The notes beneath the pieces are model-generated. The model saw nothing but the letters and a program-made list of their open reading frames with translations, did not search any database and was not told the DNA's origin. Positions 43,407-53,623 of a stretch of DNA of 64,000 nt are shown in pieces. Source of the stretch: Solirubrum sp044628455 (GTDB lineage Bacteria; Bacteroidota; Bacteroidia; Cytophagales; Hymenobacteraceae); NCBI RefSeq assembly GCF_044628455.1, contig NZ_JBIYZW010000001.1, forward strand, positions 558,001-622,000, given 5' to 3'. Position numbers and translations under genes: made by a program. Position 1 is the first letter of the stretch; every line of letters starts with the position of its first letter.

Positions 43407-43468
43407 CGTTGGAAAGCCGCAAAGGGAGCAGGTAGTTGGGGCTTAAAGCCAGGGGAGTCACCGGCTGG

Positions 43469-44449
43469 TCAGCGGGCATGGAGGCGGGTAGTAGCCCACG
43501 CCAGCCAATCCCTGAGGTAGTCGGGGCGGGGGCGACCAGCCAAGAAGTCGGCTACCCGGTGGGTGCTCAGGCGCGGGAACAGCAGCAAGAATAGAAACAG
43601 GGCCGCCGCGCCCGCGGTCGACAGCCACAACAGCCGCCACGCCGCCGCACCGCGGGCCGCAAAAGGCTCGTTGACCGGCAGCAACACGACGGAAACGGCC
43701 GTGCCAATGATACCCCAGGGGCTGGCGGCCACGGCTGCGCGGAACGGCTGCGCGTCCCCCGCGTTACGAACCCGTTGCAGATACGCGAACTGCTCCGGCC
43801 GCTGCTGTTGCAACACCCGGTGGGCGCGCTCCATAAACTGCTGCTGGGCCCCCTCGCGTTGGGCGTGGCTGATGCGGTTGTCGATTACCTCGCTGATGGA
43901 TGCCCCCAGCCACGCCACGGGCCGGCCTTCCAGGGTGTCGGCGGCGGTGGCGAAGAGCGGATAGCTGGCGTAGAGCGTAACATCCAGGCGCTGGGAGTTC
44001 TTGCCCGTGGCCTGCGTTTCGGGGTAAAAGGCGGCCTGGCGCTTGCCCAGGTAGAAGTCGCGGACGGTATAAAAGTCAGTTGGCGGGCGGTGGGGCAGCT
44101 GGGTGATGGAGTCCAAAGCCGTGAGCTTACCCCGGCGGCTGGCAATAAAATCCGTGGCGCTGATGCTGGGCAGTACCAGGCTTGCGCAGGCCATCATCCC
44201 CAGGAACATGCTGGAGTCACCGCGGCGCTGGGGCCGCAGCAGATTCAGGCGGGGCCGCAAGGTCAGCAGCACCAGCAAGGTGCCCGGCACCAAGGGGAGC
44301 CACAACATCCAGCCGTTGATGGTGGACTCGGCCCACCGCAGCTCGTACCCCAGGGCTACCAGCAGGATGGCATAGAGCCAGGGGAAAGTCAGCAGCAGCA
44401 GCAGAAATGGCAGGAAAATCAGCCGCAGCTTAGCATATAGGTCACGCAT
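43469..44449 (-). CDS. Membrane protein of unknown function, 326 residues
   Basis: The protein has two N-terminal helices (LIFLPFLLLLLTFPWLYAIL, WLPLVPGTLLVLLTL), a periplasmic domain of about 130 residues (TDFIASRRGKLTALDSITQL, FYLGKRQAAFYPETQA) and two C-terminal helices (PWGIIGTAVSVVLLPV, LLWLSTAGAAALFLFLLLFP). No family is recognised. It starts 34 bases past the addA stop on the same strand and could be in the same transcript, but nothing in it points to DNA repair. Confidence 0.7.
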   Translation of the reverse strand: MRDLYAKLRLIFLPFLLLLLTFPWLYAILLVALGYELRWAESTINGWMLWLPLVPGTLLVLLTLRPRLNLLRPQRRGDSSMFLGMMACASLVLPSISATDFIASRRGKLTALDSITQLPHRPPTDFYTVRDFYLGKRQAAFYPETQATGKNSQRLDVTLYASYPLFATAADTLEGRPVAWLGASISEVIDNRISHAQREGAQQQFMERAHRVLQQQRPEQFAYLQRVRNAGDAQPFRAAVAASPWGIIGTAVSVVLLPVNEPFAARGAAAWRLLWLSTAGAAALFLFLLLFPRLSTHRVADFLAGRPRPDYLRDWLAWATTRLHAR

Positions 44450-44482
44450 CAGATATCCGGGGTTCTTGGCTACCAGCTCAGC

Positions 44483-47400
44483 TCAGCAGCTGAACTCCAC
44501 CACCTCTTCCGTCTCGAAGTAGTACAGCAGCCCGCGCACCTCGGCGTAGCCCAGGCGCTTGAACAGCTGCCCGTACTGAGCCAGCAGCTGCCGGTGCCGC
44601 GGCTCGGGCGGGGGCACCCGAAAGTCCAGCAGCGTCACGCGGCCCGGGCCCAGGCCCACCGCGGGCTCAAACACCACCCGGTCGGGCTTGTAGTCCTCGC
44701 GCGGGGCACCGCCGACGAGGATTTCGCGCTCGGTTTCGGCAATGACGCCGGGGCGGAAGTAGGCTTCCAGCTGCGGGTGCTGCACCAGCTGGCGCAGGCG
44801 CTGCAGCAGCTCGGGCTGCTCGCGCCGGCTCACCAGGCCCTCGGCCGTAAGCTGCCCGGCCACGCGCTCCACGTCGCGCTGCGAGATGACGCGGCGCAGG
44901 GCAAAGTGCAGCTTGCGGCTCCACTCGCGCTGCTGCTGCTGCTCCGAGAAATCGAATACCGTGCTGGCGTGGCGGCGCAGGCGCAGGCGCTGCTCCCAGT
45001 CGGCGGTGGCCAGGTTGGTGAGGGGGAATAGGGTTGGTTTATGGTTGTTGGTTGTCGGTTTTTGGTTGTTCGTTTCTGGCTGTTCGTTTTCCGTTTCTGG
45101 TTGTTGGGTGTTAGTTATAGTTTGTTGGTTGGTCGTTTCCGGTTGTTGGTCGTTGGATGTTGGGTGTGCGTTGTTGGGTGTTGATTGGGCGGCGGAGAGG
45201 GGCGACTCATTAATAATTGATAATTCATCATTATTAATTAAGTCAACCACGTAGGTCAGCTGCTCGTCGTTCCACTGACCCCGGTCCGCCAGGTAGCGGT
45301 GCAGCAGCTGGGCCACGTTGGCTGCGGGGCCCGCGTCGTCCTTGGCCCGGCCCTCGGGGCGGCGGCTGATGACATACAGGCGCTGGCGCGGGCGGGTGAA
45401 GGCCACATAGAGCAGGTTCAGTGCCTCCACGAAGGTTTTCTCGCGCTCCTCGGCGTACTGGCCGGCCAGCACGGTCTGGGCCAGCTCCTTGCGCTGCTTC
45501 ACCACGGCCACCGGCGGCATCTCGGCCACGGGCTTGTCCTCGTCGGCCAGGCGGCCCCAGAGGTAGGAGCCGCCGAAGGCCGAGCTGGGCTCCAGGCTCC
45601 AGTCGGCAAAGGGCACGATGACCACGCCGTAGGCCAGGCCCTTGGCCTTGTGCACGGTGGTGATGGTGATGGCCCCGCCGCGGCCCGCCGGAGCGTTGAT
45701 GCTCAGGCTGCTTTTGCGCTGGTCCCAGTAAGCCAGGAAGTTGCCCAGGTTGTTGCCGAAGCGCAGGGAGTACTCCAGGGTCAGGTCGAGAAAGCGGAAC
45801 AAGTACTCGCTTTCCTCGCGGCGGTGCAGTAGCCCAAACAGGCCCATAAGCTTTTCGCTCAGCTCGTAGAGGTCGAGGTTGCCGGTCTGGCGCTCCTGCA
45901 CGTCGTAGCCCAGGCGGCGCAGCTCGTCGAAGAAGGGCAGGCTGCGCTCGGCCTTGGCCACGGCCGCAATCTGCCGGGCCCGCCCGGGCGTGGGCGGCAC
46001 CCCGCGCACCACCTTGTCGACCAGCAGCAGCGCCTCGACCCGCGCCAGCGAATCGGCGGGCTGGTGCAGCACCCGCAGAATGGCCACCAGCAGATTCACC
46101 ACCTCGGCAAACTCCAACGAAAGCGAGTCGGCCGAAATGATGTCGTAGCCGCGCTCCTTCAGAAACTTGGCCACCCGGCGCGACTGGTCGCGGCGGCGGC
46201 AGAGCACGGCCACGTCCTCGGGCCGAATGCCGTCGGCCACGGCCTGCTCGATGTAGGCCAGCGTGAGGTAGAGCGTGCTTTCGTCGTAGGCCAGCGCATC
46301 GGTGGCGTGGTGGCCGGGTAGGGGCTCGTCGCGGTAGCGTCCCTGGGCCGGGGCGTAAAGCCGGGCCGGCGCGTCGGGCTGGGTGAACAGGATTTCGACG
46401 TGACTGGGTGGCCCGCTCAGGGCCGCGGCCGGCGCCTGTTGCCCGAAGTGCGCGTCGTAGATGCTTTGCACCAGCTCCAGCTGCGGGTGGCCCTGGGCCA
46501 CGTGGGCGAAGAAGTCGTTGTTGAACTGAATGATCTGCGGGCCCGAGCGGAAGTTGGTTTGCAGCGACATCGGCTCCAGCGCCCCGGCCAGGCCGATGTA
46601 GCGCTCGGCCAGGATGGCGCGCATCTCCAGGTCCTGGACCCGCTCTACCAGGGCCCGGGGCGCACCCTGGTAGAGGCGCAGAATCTGCTCCATCTCGCCG
46701 CCGCGCCAGCGGTAAATGGCCTGCTTGGCGTCGCCCACGGCCAAAGAGAGGTTGCCGCCCGCCACGGCGTTTTCCACCAGCGGCAGCAGGTTGTTCCACT
46801 GCAGCTCCGAGGTGTCCTGGAACTCGTCGATGAGCAGGTGCTGGTACCGCTCGCCCAGCCGCTCGTAGAGGAAGGGCACCGGCTCGCGCAGCACGATGCG
46901 GGCCAGGCGGCGGTTGAACTCGCCGATGAGCACCACGTTGCGGTCCTGGCTGACCTGCTGCACGGCCTTGCTCAGCTCGCTCAGCAGCGACACGTGAAAC
47001 AGCTGCGGCAGCATGCCCTCAATCAGCAGGTAGTGGCCCAGGTACCGCTCGCGCAGGGTTTCCAGCTCGTAGAACGCGGCCGACAACTCGGGCGCCACGG
47101 CTTCCAGAGCCGGTTTCAGCGGCCCTTTCAGCGCGTCGCCGCTGCCCCACTTGCTCGATTCGGCCGCCTTGCGCGCCGTGGCCGTGGGCGTACCCGAGGG
47201 GTCGTCGAGCCAGCGCAGGGGCTTGCTGAAGTGGGAGTGCACGCCGTTTTTGCCGCCCGCCAGCTGGTCGAGGCCGATGCCCTGGGTTGCCAGCAACGCC
47301 AGCACCCGGTCGCCCACGGCCTGCAGGTCGGCCTGCATCTGCTCGCGCAGCTGCTTGAGGGTGCGGTGCAGCTCGCGGAACTGCTTGAGCTCCATCTGCT

Positions 47401-48067
47401 GCAGCTGGGCCACCGCCTCGTGCACCGACTCGTTGAGCAGAAACTTGCCGAAGCGCATGATTTCCTCGGGCAGCTGGTTCCAGCTGCGGCCTTCCTCGGC
47501 CTTGCTCAGGGCGTAGTCCTGCAGGGTGCGGGTGAGTAGCTGGTGCTCGGGGCCGCGGTTCACCTTGTCGAGCAGCAAAGCCACCGCCGCGTGCAGCACC
47601 GATTCGTCGTCGAGCTCTACCTCGAAGGCGGCGGGCAAGCCCAGCTCGCGGGTGAAGGCCTGCACCACCCGCTGGACAAACGAGTCGATGGTGCTGACGG
47701 CAAAGTCGGCGTAGTGGTAGAGCACCAGCTTGAACGTCTGCTGGGCCCGGCGGCACAGCAGCCCCTGCCGGGCTTCGGGCGTGTCGAGCACCCGGGGCAG
47801 CAGGCCGTCGGCGGCCATTTCCTCAGCCAGCTCGGCCAGCAGCGCGTCGGCCTTCGGGTCGGTACCGGGCTGGGCAAAACCACGCAGCGCGCCGATGATG
47901 CGCTCCTTCATTTCGGCCGCGGCGGCGTTGGTGAAGGTAATGGCCAGGATGCCTTTGTAGTAGCCCGGCTCGTCGGCGCCCAGCGCCAGCCGCAGATATT
48001 CCTTGGTGAGCTGATAGGTTTTGCCGGAGCCGGCCGAAGCGGAATAGATGCGGAAGGTAGCGGGCAT
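44483..48067 (-). CDS. addA: AddA-like UvrD-type helicase with repeat linker and degenerate nuclease domain
   Basis: This 1194-residue superfamily 1 helicase starts with Walker A SASAGSGKTYQLTKEYL and has HLLIDEFQDTSELQW (motif II), LAVGDAKQAIYRWRGGE (III), VLCRRRDQSRRVA, TITTVHKAKGLAYGVVIVPF (V) and LLYVAFTRPRQRLYVI (VI). A linker of seven heptapeptides (consensus NNQQPET) occupies residues about 962-1012. The last 180 residues align in position with the AddA nuclease domain, but the motif is DYKPDRVVFEP, then VTLLDFRVP; the catalytic Lys of DYK is missing. Nuclease activity may thus rest with AddB alone. The partner addB is 4.5 kb downstream. Confidence 0.9.
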   Translation of the reverse strand: MPATFRIYSASAGSGKTYQLTKEYLRLALGADEPGYYKGILAITFTNAAAAEMKERIIGALRGFAQPGTDPKADALLAELAEEMAADGLLPRVLDTPEARQGLLCRRAQQTFKLVLYHYADFAVSTIDSFVQRVVQAFTRELGLPAAFEVELDDESVLHAAVALLLDKVNRGPEHQLLTRTLQDYALSKAEEGRSWNQLPEEIMRFGKFLLNESVHEAVAQLQQMELKQFRELHRTLKQLREQMQADLQAVGDRVLALLATQGIGLDQLAGGKNGVHSHFSKPLRWLDDPSGTPTATARKAAESSKWGSGDALKGPLKPALEAVAPELSAAFYELETLRERYLGHYLLIEGMLPQLFHVSLLSELSKAVQQVSQDRNVVLIGEFNRRLARIVLREPVPFLYERLGERYQHLLIDEFQDTSELQWNNLLPLVENAVAGGNLSLAVGDAKQAIYRWRGGEMEQILRLYQGAPRALVERVQDLEMRAILAERYIGLAGALEPMSLQTNFRSGPQIIQFNNDFFAHVAQGHPQLELVQSIYDAHFGQQAPAAALSGPPSHVEILFTQPDAPARLYAPAQGRYRDEPLPGHHATDALAYDESTLYLTLAYIEQAVADGIRPEDVAVLCRRRDQSRRVAKFLKERGYDIISADSLSLEFAEVVNLLVAILRVLHQPADSLARVEALLLVDKVVRGVPPTPGRARQIAAVAKAERSLPFFDELRRLGYDVQERQTGNLDLYELSEKLMGLFGLLHRREESEYLFRFLDLTLEYSLRFGNNLGNFLAYWDQRKSSLSINAPAGRGGAITITTVHKAKGLAYGVVIVPFADWSLEPSSAFGGSYLWGRLADEDKPVAEMPPVAVVKQRKELAQTVLAGQYAEEREKTFVEALNLLYVAFTRPRQRLYVISRRPEGRAKDDAGPAANVAQLLHRYLADRGQWNDEQLTYVVDLINNDELSIINESPLSAAQSTPNNAHPTSNDQQPETTNQQTITNTQQPETENEQPETNNQKPTTNNHKPTLFPLTNLATADWEQRLRLRRHASTVFDFSEQQQQREWSRKLHFALRRVISQRDVERVAGQLTAEGLVSRREQPELLQRLRQLVQHPQLEAYFRPGVIAETEREILVGGAPREDYKPDRVVFEPAVGLGPGRVTLLDFRVPPPEPRHRQLLAQYGQLFKRLGYAEVRGLLYYFETEEVVEFSC
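45030..45180 (-). repeat. 7-bp/21-bp repeat insertion inside addA
   Basis: On the plus strand the tract runs in 7-base units (GGTTGTT, CGTTTCT, GGGTGTT). Three units equal seven codons, so the minus-strand frame reads seven heptapeptides such as NDQQPET, NTQQPET, ENEQPET and NNQKPTT. A second inverted repeat of TTAATAATT type follows at 45209-45241. Confidence 0.8.
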
Positions 48068-48122
48068 GCGGGGAAGCGGAGTGTCGTTTGGTAAAGGTCG
48101 AACGAATCAGTCTATTTGAACG

Positions 48123-48842
48123 ATGGAGTACACAACAGACTTGGAGCCGGTTCAGTGGCTGAAGCAGAATCCTGCTGCGCGAGCTGCCACGGAGCCGCTG
48201 CTGGTGAAGCACTTGTTGCCGGAGCGCTATCCGTATATCCGGGCGCTGCTGCCGGCGGTAGGCATCATCGAGGGTTTTCCTTTTGATCAGGTCAAGCCCG
48301 ACAGCAGCCGTATTGAGCAGATCAACCGCAACGTGGCCATCTGGACGCAGCACGATGTTTACCGCGCGGGGCGCACGCCAGTCTACCAGCCTACTTCCTT
48401 CCGGCAGCTGGCCGCCCGGTTTGCGTTGCCCTACAACTTAGACTTATTAGGTAAGCTGCTCTGGCGCACGTTGGGTTTTGCTACCCTGGCCGAGCCCACC
48501 GCGGCTGTTTTGCTGGACCTGCTGCTACAACTCGCACCGGCAACCACGCTTAACCTCTACGTTGAGGATTCCTGGCGCTGGGGACCGGAGTTTACCCCAA
48601 TACTGCCCACCGATGAGGAAGTGCTGTATCGGGTGACAGCGAGGGAGTTCATTGACTTCCTGCAGCAAGCCGCCTTCGATGCCACGGCCTACCTGTTCCC
48701 GGATGCGCGAAACTGGTGCCTGGTCAACGTTGAAGACGGCCTCTGCCCCATTATTGGAGGCCATGCCGATACCGAAGCCCTGATAGCCGCTCACTTCAGG
48801 GGTGAACCCCTGCCTCTAAGCGCCGAATCCGAAGTATTCTAG
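48123..48842 (+). CDS. Hypothetical protein, 239 residues
   Basis: I do not recognise this soluble protein. It starts MEYTTDLEPVQWLKQNPAAR, has a helical middle (LGKLLWRTLGFATLAEP, LLDLLLQLAPATTLNLYVED) and a C-terminal part (DEEVLYRVTAREFIDFLQQA, NWCLVNVEDGLCPIIGGHAD) whose shape resembles immunity proteins of polymorphic toxins; that is a guess. GC content is lower than around it, which fits an accessory gene. It is divergent from addA with 55 bases between starts and convergent with the thioesterase gene. Confidence 0.65.
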   Translation: MEYTTDLEPVQWLKQNPAARAATEPLLVKHLLPERYPYIRALLPAVGIIEGFPFDQVKPDSSRIEQINRNVAIWTQHDVYRAGRTPVYQPTSFRQLAARFALPYNLDLLGKLLWRTLGFATLAEPTAAVLLDLLLQLAPATTLNLYVEDSWRWGPEFTPILPTDEEVLYRVTAREFIDFLQQAAFDATAYLFPDARNWCLVNVEDGLCPIIGGHADTEALIAAHFRGEPLPLSAESEVF

Positions 48843-48848
48843 TGCAAC

Positions 48849-49271
48849 CTAGCCCACCGGCCCCAGCATGCGCGCCACCACCGCGGGCTCGATGCGTTTG
48901 GGCCGCTGGGTGTGCGGGTCGAGCAGCACCCAGCGGGTTTCGGCCTCGCACAGCAGCACGCCATCCGCCAGCCGCTCGATGCGGGTAAAGCGCTGCGAGG
49001 TGGCGCCCTTCATTTCGCCCACCCAGGTCGTGAGTTGCAGCTCGTCGCCCAGCAGCGCGGGTTTGAGGTAGCGCACGTGGTGCTCCATGACCACCCAAAC
49101 GTAGGGCTCCCCCGCGCCGGCGGGGTAGGCCGTAAGCCAGTGCGCGCCGGCAATGTCCTGAATCCACTGCACGTACTGCACGTTGTTGACGTGGTTGAGC
49201 GCGTCGATGTGGTCCTCAACCACGGTAACGGGCCGGGAGAAGCGGAAGGCGGAAGCGGTGGATTCAGTCAT
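48849..49271 (-). CDS. Acyl-CoA thioesterase, 4HBT/FadM-like hotdog fold
   Basis: This 140-residue hotdog protein has the 4-hydroxybenzoyl-CoA thioesterase motif DHIDALNHVNNVQYVQWIQD, where the Asp/Asn region and the following helix form the active site, and the strands MEHHVRYLKPALLGDELQLT and CEAETRWVLLDP. It should hydrolyse acyl-CoA thioesters in the cytoplasm. The frame is open far upstream to 49628, inside the AlkD-like gene; the ATG at 49271 gives the expected length. The two genes are 14 bases apart and probably cotranscribed. Confidence 0.88.
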   Translation of the reverse strand: MTESTASAFRFSRPVTVVEDHIDALNHVNNVQYVQWIQDIAGAHWLTAYPAGAGEPYVWVVMEHHVRYLKPALLGDELQLTTWVGEMKGATSQRFTRIERLADGVLLCEAETRWVLLDPHTQRPKRIEPAVVARMLGPVG

Positions 49272-49285
49272 TTTAATAGAAGGGC

Positions 49286-49990
49286 TCAGGCGGAGGCACG
49301 CGCGGCCTTGCGGGCCCACACTTTGGCCAGGTACGGCCGCACATCGAAGGTCTGACAGGCCGTATCGCCGTGGTCGATGCTGACGGGGCCGATGCGGTCG
49401 GCGGCGGCCTCTACCCGCTGCCGCAGGGCCTCGTTGCGGCTGCCGATGCTGATGAGGCAGTTGTTCATGCCTTCCCGTGCGCGGTTGGCGGCTCCGGCCA
49501 GCTGCTGCTCGATCTGCCGGATGTAGGGCTCGAAAAACGCGTCGGGCAGCGCGGCATCCTGCAGGGCCAGCCGCCCGAGCAGGGCAAAGCCCAGGCGCTG
49601 CCGGTATTCGTCGGGCGTGGCGGTCCACTCGGCCAGCTTGGCCTGGGCGAAGGGCGTTTCGGCCACCAGCGCGGCCAGCGAATCGGCCAGTGCGTGGTTG
49701 GGCACTTCGGCGGCCCAGGCCTCGGCTTCGGCGGCGCTCAGCTGCTGCGGGTCGGCCAGCATGGTAGCCAGGGTGCGGGCCTCGAAGTTGCCGGTGGGCC
49801 AGAGCTGCCGGGCCAGCGCGTGGGCGTGGGCGCGGTCCTTGCCGCGGCCCACCAGCTGCTTCTTCAGCTTGCCCAGCTCGGCGAAGCTCACGCCGAACAC
49901 GTGGTCGCCGCAGCCGTGGCGGCGGTAGGTTTGGCGGGTCTGCTCGGTGCCCAGGGTCTGCAGCTGCTGGTAAATCTCGTCGAAGCTCAT
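49286..49990 (-). CDS. DNA alkylation repair protein, AlkD-like
   Basis: This 234-residue all-helical protein matches the AlkD-type HEAT-like repeat glycosylases: HGCGDHVFGVSFAELGKLKK near the start, ARQLWPTGNFEARTLATMLA, and LALQDAALPDAFFEPYIRQI. The end VSIDHGDTACQTFDVRPYLA resembles the short ALKD subfamily found in Bacteroidota. Such proteins excise N3- and N7-alkylpurines. The aromatic and Asp residues that define AlkD activity cannot be checked here without an alignment. The start is ATG 49990; the frame upstream to 50041 has no family similarity. Confidence 0.82.
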   Translation of the reverse strand: MSFDEIYQQLQTLGTEQTRQTYRRHGCGDHVFGVSFAELGKLKKQLVGRGKDRAHAHALARQLWPTGNFEARTLATMLADPQQLSAAEAEAWAAEVPNHALADSLAALVAETPFAQAKLAEWTATPDEYRQRLGFALLGRLALQDAALPDAFFEPYIRQIEQQLAGAANRAREGMNNCLISIGSRNEALRQRVEAAADRIGPVSIDHGDTACQTFDVRPYLAKVWARKAARASA

Positions 49991-50112
49991 GGCGGGGGAA
50001 GTAGCGGGTAGTAAAGCCGTTCGGGCCTTAAAGTTGACCACGCGCCGGCAAAGGCCATAATAAAGTATCGCCTAAGTGAAGTATTGGCTGGCGGATTATT
50101 CAAAATAAGTAA

Positions 50113-50228
50113 TACCTTTACTAGCGTTTAAGGAAATTAAGCTTCCGAACCACTACACTTATTCTCGTGCAGAATTACAGTAGGGTCCTGCGGCGGTTTG
50201 CTTAAATAGTTTTTTCAATACCACCATC
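50113..50228 (+). promoter_or_regulatory. Promoter candidate and leader of the cold-shock gene
   Basis: TACCTTTA (50113-50120) matches TAnnTTTG at 7 of 8 positions. A transcript from it would have a leader of about 100 bases, AT-rich compared with the genome, as is usual for temperature-responsive csp mRNAs. The -33 TTG at 50084 is 26 bases upstream of the box, too far for a good fit. Confidence 0.4.
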
Positions 50229-50420
50229 ATGCAGACAGGAACTGTAAAATTCTTCAACGAGACCAAGGGCTTTGGTTTCATCAAAAACGACGAGACTGGC
50301 GAAGACATCTTCGTTCACGTAACCGGCCTCATCGACGAAATCCGTGACAACGACAAAGTTCAGTTCGAAGTGTCGGAAGGACGCAAAGGTCTGAACGCCG
50401 TAAAAGTGCGCCGCGCCTAG
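50229..50420 (+). CDS. cspA: Cold-shock protein, CspA family
   Basis: This 63-residue single-stranded nucleic-acid-binding OB-fold protein has both RNA-binding motifs: RNP1 KGFGFI (residues 13-18) and RNP2 DIFVH (residues 26-30), within the usual start MQTGTVKFFNETKGFGF. It melts RNA structure and aids translation at low temperature. It has its own terminator, and the next gene in the same direction is a cold-shock-type RNA helicase, so the pair may respond together. Confidence 0.97.
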   Translation: MQTGTVKFFNETKGFGFIKNDETGEDIFVHVTGLIDEIRDNDKVQFEVSEGRKGLNAVKVRRA

Positions 50421-50443
50421 TTCGCTGCGTATAGGTAAATCCC

Positions 50444-50480
50444 AAGAAAGCCCGCCAATCGGCGGGCTTTCTTGCTTTTA
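50444..50480 (+). terminator. Terminator of the cold-shock gene
   Basis: A 13-bp stem (AAGAAAGCCCGCC at 50444-50456 with its complement at 50461-50473), loop AATC, is followed by GCTTTT. Confidence 0.88.
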
Positions 50481-50548
50481 GGCCCCACCCGGCCGGGACG
50501 GACTTGCCGTACTTCGGCGCCCTGGTGGGCTTTGCCGTTTATTCTGTC

Positions 50549-50556
50549 TACCTTTG
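50549..50556 (+). promoter_or_regulatory. TACCTTTG -7 box of the DEAD helicase gene
   Basis: The consensus box is complete. The nearest TTTG (50531-50534) is only 14 bases upstream, shorter than the usual spacing of about 19-20. The transcript would have a long leader of about 160 bases. Confidence 0.5.
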
Positions 50557-50721
50557 CAGCCGCAATTGAGAATCGGCCCGTCCCGGCCGGGGCGCCCTGC
50601 TGTTGTAGCGCCTGTCGTTTTATTTGTCGTTTGTCGTCGTCGTCCGTTGTCCTGTCGTGTTGCGTAGGGAAAGGAACGAGCTGGTTACCGATTGCTGTTC
50701 CAAACACTCCCTACACAAGAC

Positions 50722-52617
<1,896 letters not shown>

Positions 52618-52620
<3 letters not shown>

Positions 52621-52672
52621 TCACGGATTCGTCCGGATTTAGCGGATTCCCCGGATTTCGTAGACGATTGTG
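52618..52672 (+). repeat. GGATT-type repeat starting at the helicase stop codon
   Basis: From the stop TAA the sequence reads TCACGGATT and then four more GGATT/CGATT cores about every 10-11 bases, ending GACGATTGT. Three other copies begin at stop codons at 52999, 56770 and 56966. Confidence 0.8.
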
Positions 52673-52680
52673 ATGGTAGC

Positions 52681-52717
52681 GTGGTGCCACGGCTTGATGT
52701 CGTGGCACCACTTTTTT
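52681..52717 (+). terminator. Terminator of the DEAD helicase gene
   Basis: An 11-bp perfect stem (GTGGTGCCACG 52681-52691 with 52701-52711) is followed by TTTTTT. Confidence 0.92.
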
Positions 52718-52824
52718 ATAGCCATTTGGGCCGCTAGCAGGATAAGCGGAATTGGGGACTAATCGCCACGAGGCGTGCCGGAACTACCCCTTGTCGCAAC
52801 GGCTGGACCTGACGCCACGCACAA

Positions 52825-52867
52825 AAACGGGCAGGCCACCTCAATGAGGTGGCCTGCCCGTTTATTT
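52825..52867. terminator. Bidirectional hairpin between helicase and DUF2383 genes
   Basis: An 18-bp perfect stem (52825-52842 with 52846-52863) carries AAAAA upstream and TTTATTT downstream, so it can terminate in both directions. Its core CAGGCCACC is shared with the hairpin at 56825. The rest of this 376-base gap holds GGATT repeat arms and no gene. Confidence 0.85.
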
Positions 52868-52944
52868 CGGATTATGCAGCCGACGGAACCTATCCGCCCT
52901 CGAAATCTGCGCAATCCGAAAACAGTCGCAGGGTTGGTGCCCGA

Positions 52945-52999
52945 GCGAATCGTCCCCGAAATCCGGGCAATCCGTCGAATCCGCTCCAATCCGTGATTA
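52945..52999 (-). repeat. GGATT-type repeat starting at the DUF2383 stop codon
   Basis: Read on the minus strand from the stop TAA (52999-52997), the sequence is TCACGGATT followed by further GGATT cores and GACGATT, the same length and order as the copy at 52618. The two copies face each other across the terminators. Confidence 0.8.
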
Positions 53000-53464
53000 T
53001 TTCGACGAGTCGCGCAGGCCGCGGATCTGGTCGTGGGCCTGCTTGATGCCGTTGTACTGTTTTTCGACGATGGCCTTGATGTCGCTCGGCAGGCCCTCGG
53101 CCTGCACAGCTTTCTGGAACGCTTTCACCGCGTAGTCTTCGCCCCGCTCGCACTCGGCCAGAATGGCGTGACGGTCGTTGCCGGTTACCACCGACTTGAT
53201 GTTGATCCAGGCGCGGTGCGCGGTGCCAACCACCGAATCCAGTTTGTCTTCCTTGGCCTCGGCCGGGCTCAGGTTGAGCTTGTGCATGGCGTTTTCCAGC
53301 TCCGTCAGGTAGCCGTCGCGCTGCACCGCATATTGCTTGAACACCTGCTTCAGGTCCTGATCCTTCACGTCGGTCAGGGCCTCGGAATAGCCTCTTTCGC
53401 CGTCTTTCAGGGTTTCGACCAGCTCGTTCAGGACCGTTTGCAGGGGATTGTTGTTGCTTGCCAT
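52997..53464 (-). CDS. PA2169 family four-helix-bundle protein (DUF2383)
   Basis: This 155-residue all-helical protein has the ferritin-like DUF2383 pattern: LNELVETLKDGERGYSEALT in helix 1, KQVFKQYAVQRDGYLTELE in helix 2, RAWINIKSVVTGNDRHAILA and ECERGEDYAVKAFQKAVQ in helices 3 and 4. Family members are stress-induced and have a possible di-metal site from Glu and His/Arg positions; the function is unknown. The start is ATG 53464. It is convergent with the DEAD helicase gene. Confidence 0.88.
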   Translation of the reverse strand: MASNNNPLQTVLNELVETLKDGERGYSEALTDVKDQDLKQVFKQYAVQRDGYLTELENAMHKLNLSPAEAKEDKLDSVVGTAHRAWINIKSVVTGNDRHAILAECERGEDYAVKAFQKAVQAEGLPSDIKAIVEKQYNGIKQAHDQIRGLRDSSK

Positions 53465-53623
53465 GGTGTTTGGGAGGTTGAGGTAAGGTTCAGGTTGGAA
53501 TAGGATAAAGTACTGTGCCAGCTGGCAGAAGGTTGCGAGCGGTGAAATAGCGAGATGACGAAGCTGACGTTTCGCTTGGGCACGAACGCGGTTCGCGCAA
53601 CCTGGAATATTAAATTCGCCAGC

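Larger units (their letters stand above)
50421..50721. other. Intergenic region with csp terminator and helicase promoter/leader
   Basis: The csp terminator (50444-50480) is followed by a TACCTTTG box at 50549 and a leader of about 160 bases before the helicase ATG. The leader contains GTCGTTTGTCGTCGTCG-like low-complexity sequence at 50622-50660. No gene is seen. Confidence 0.5.
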
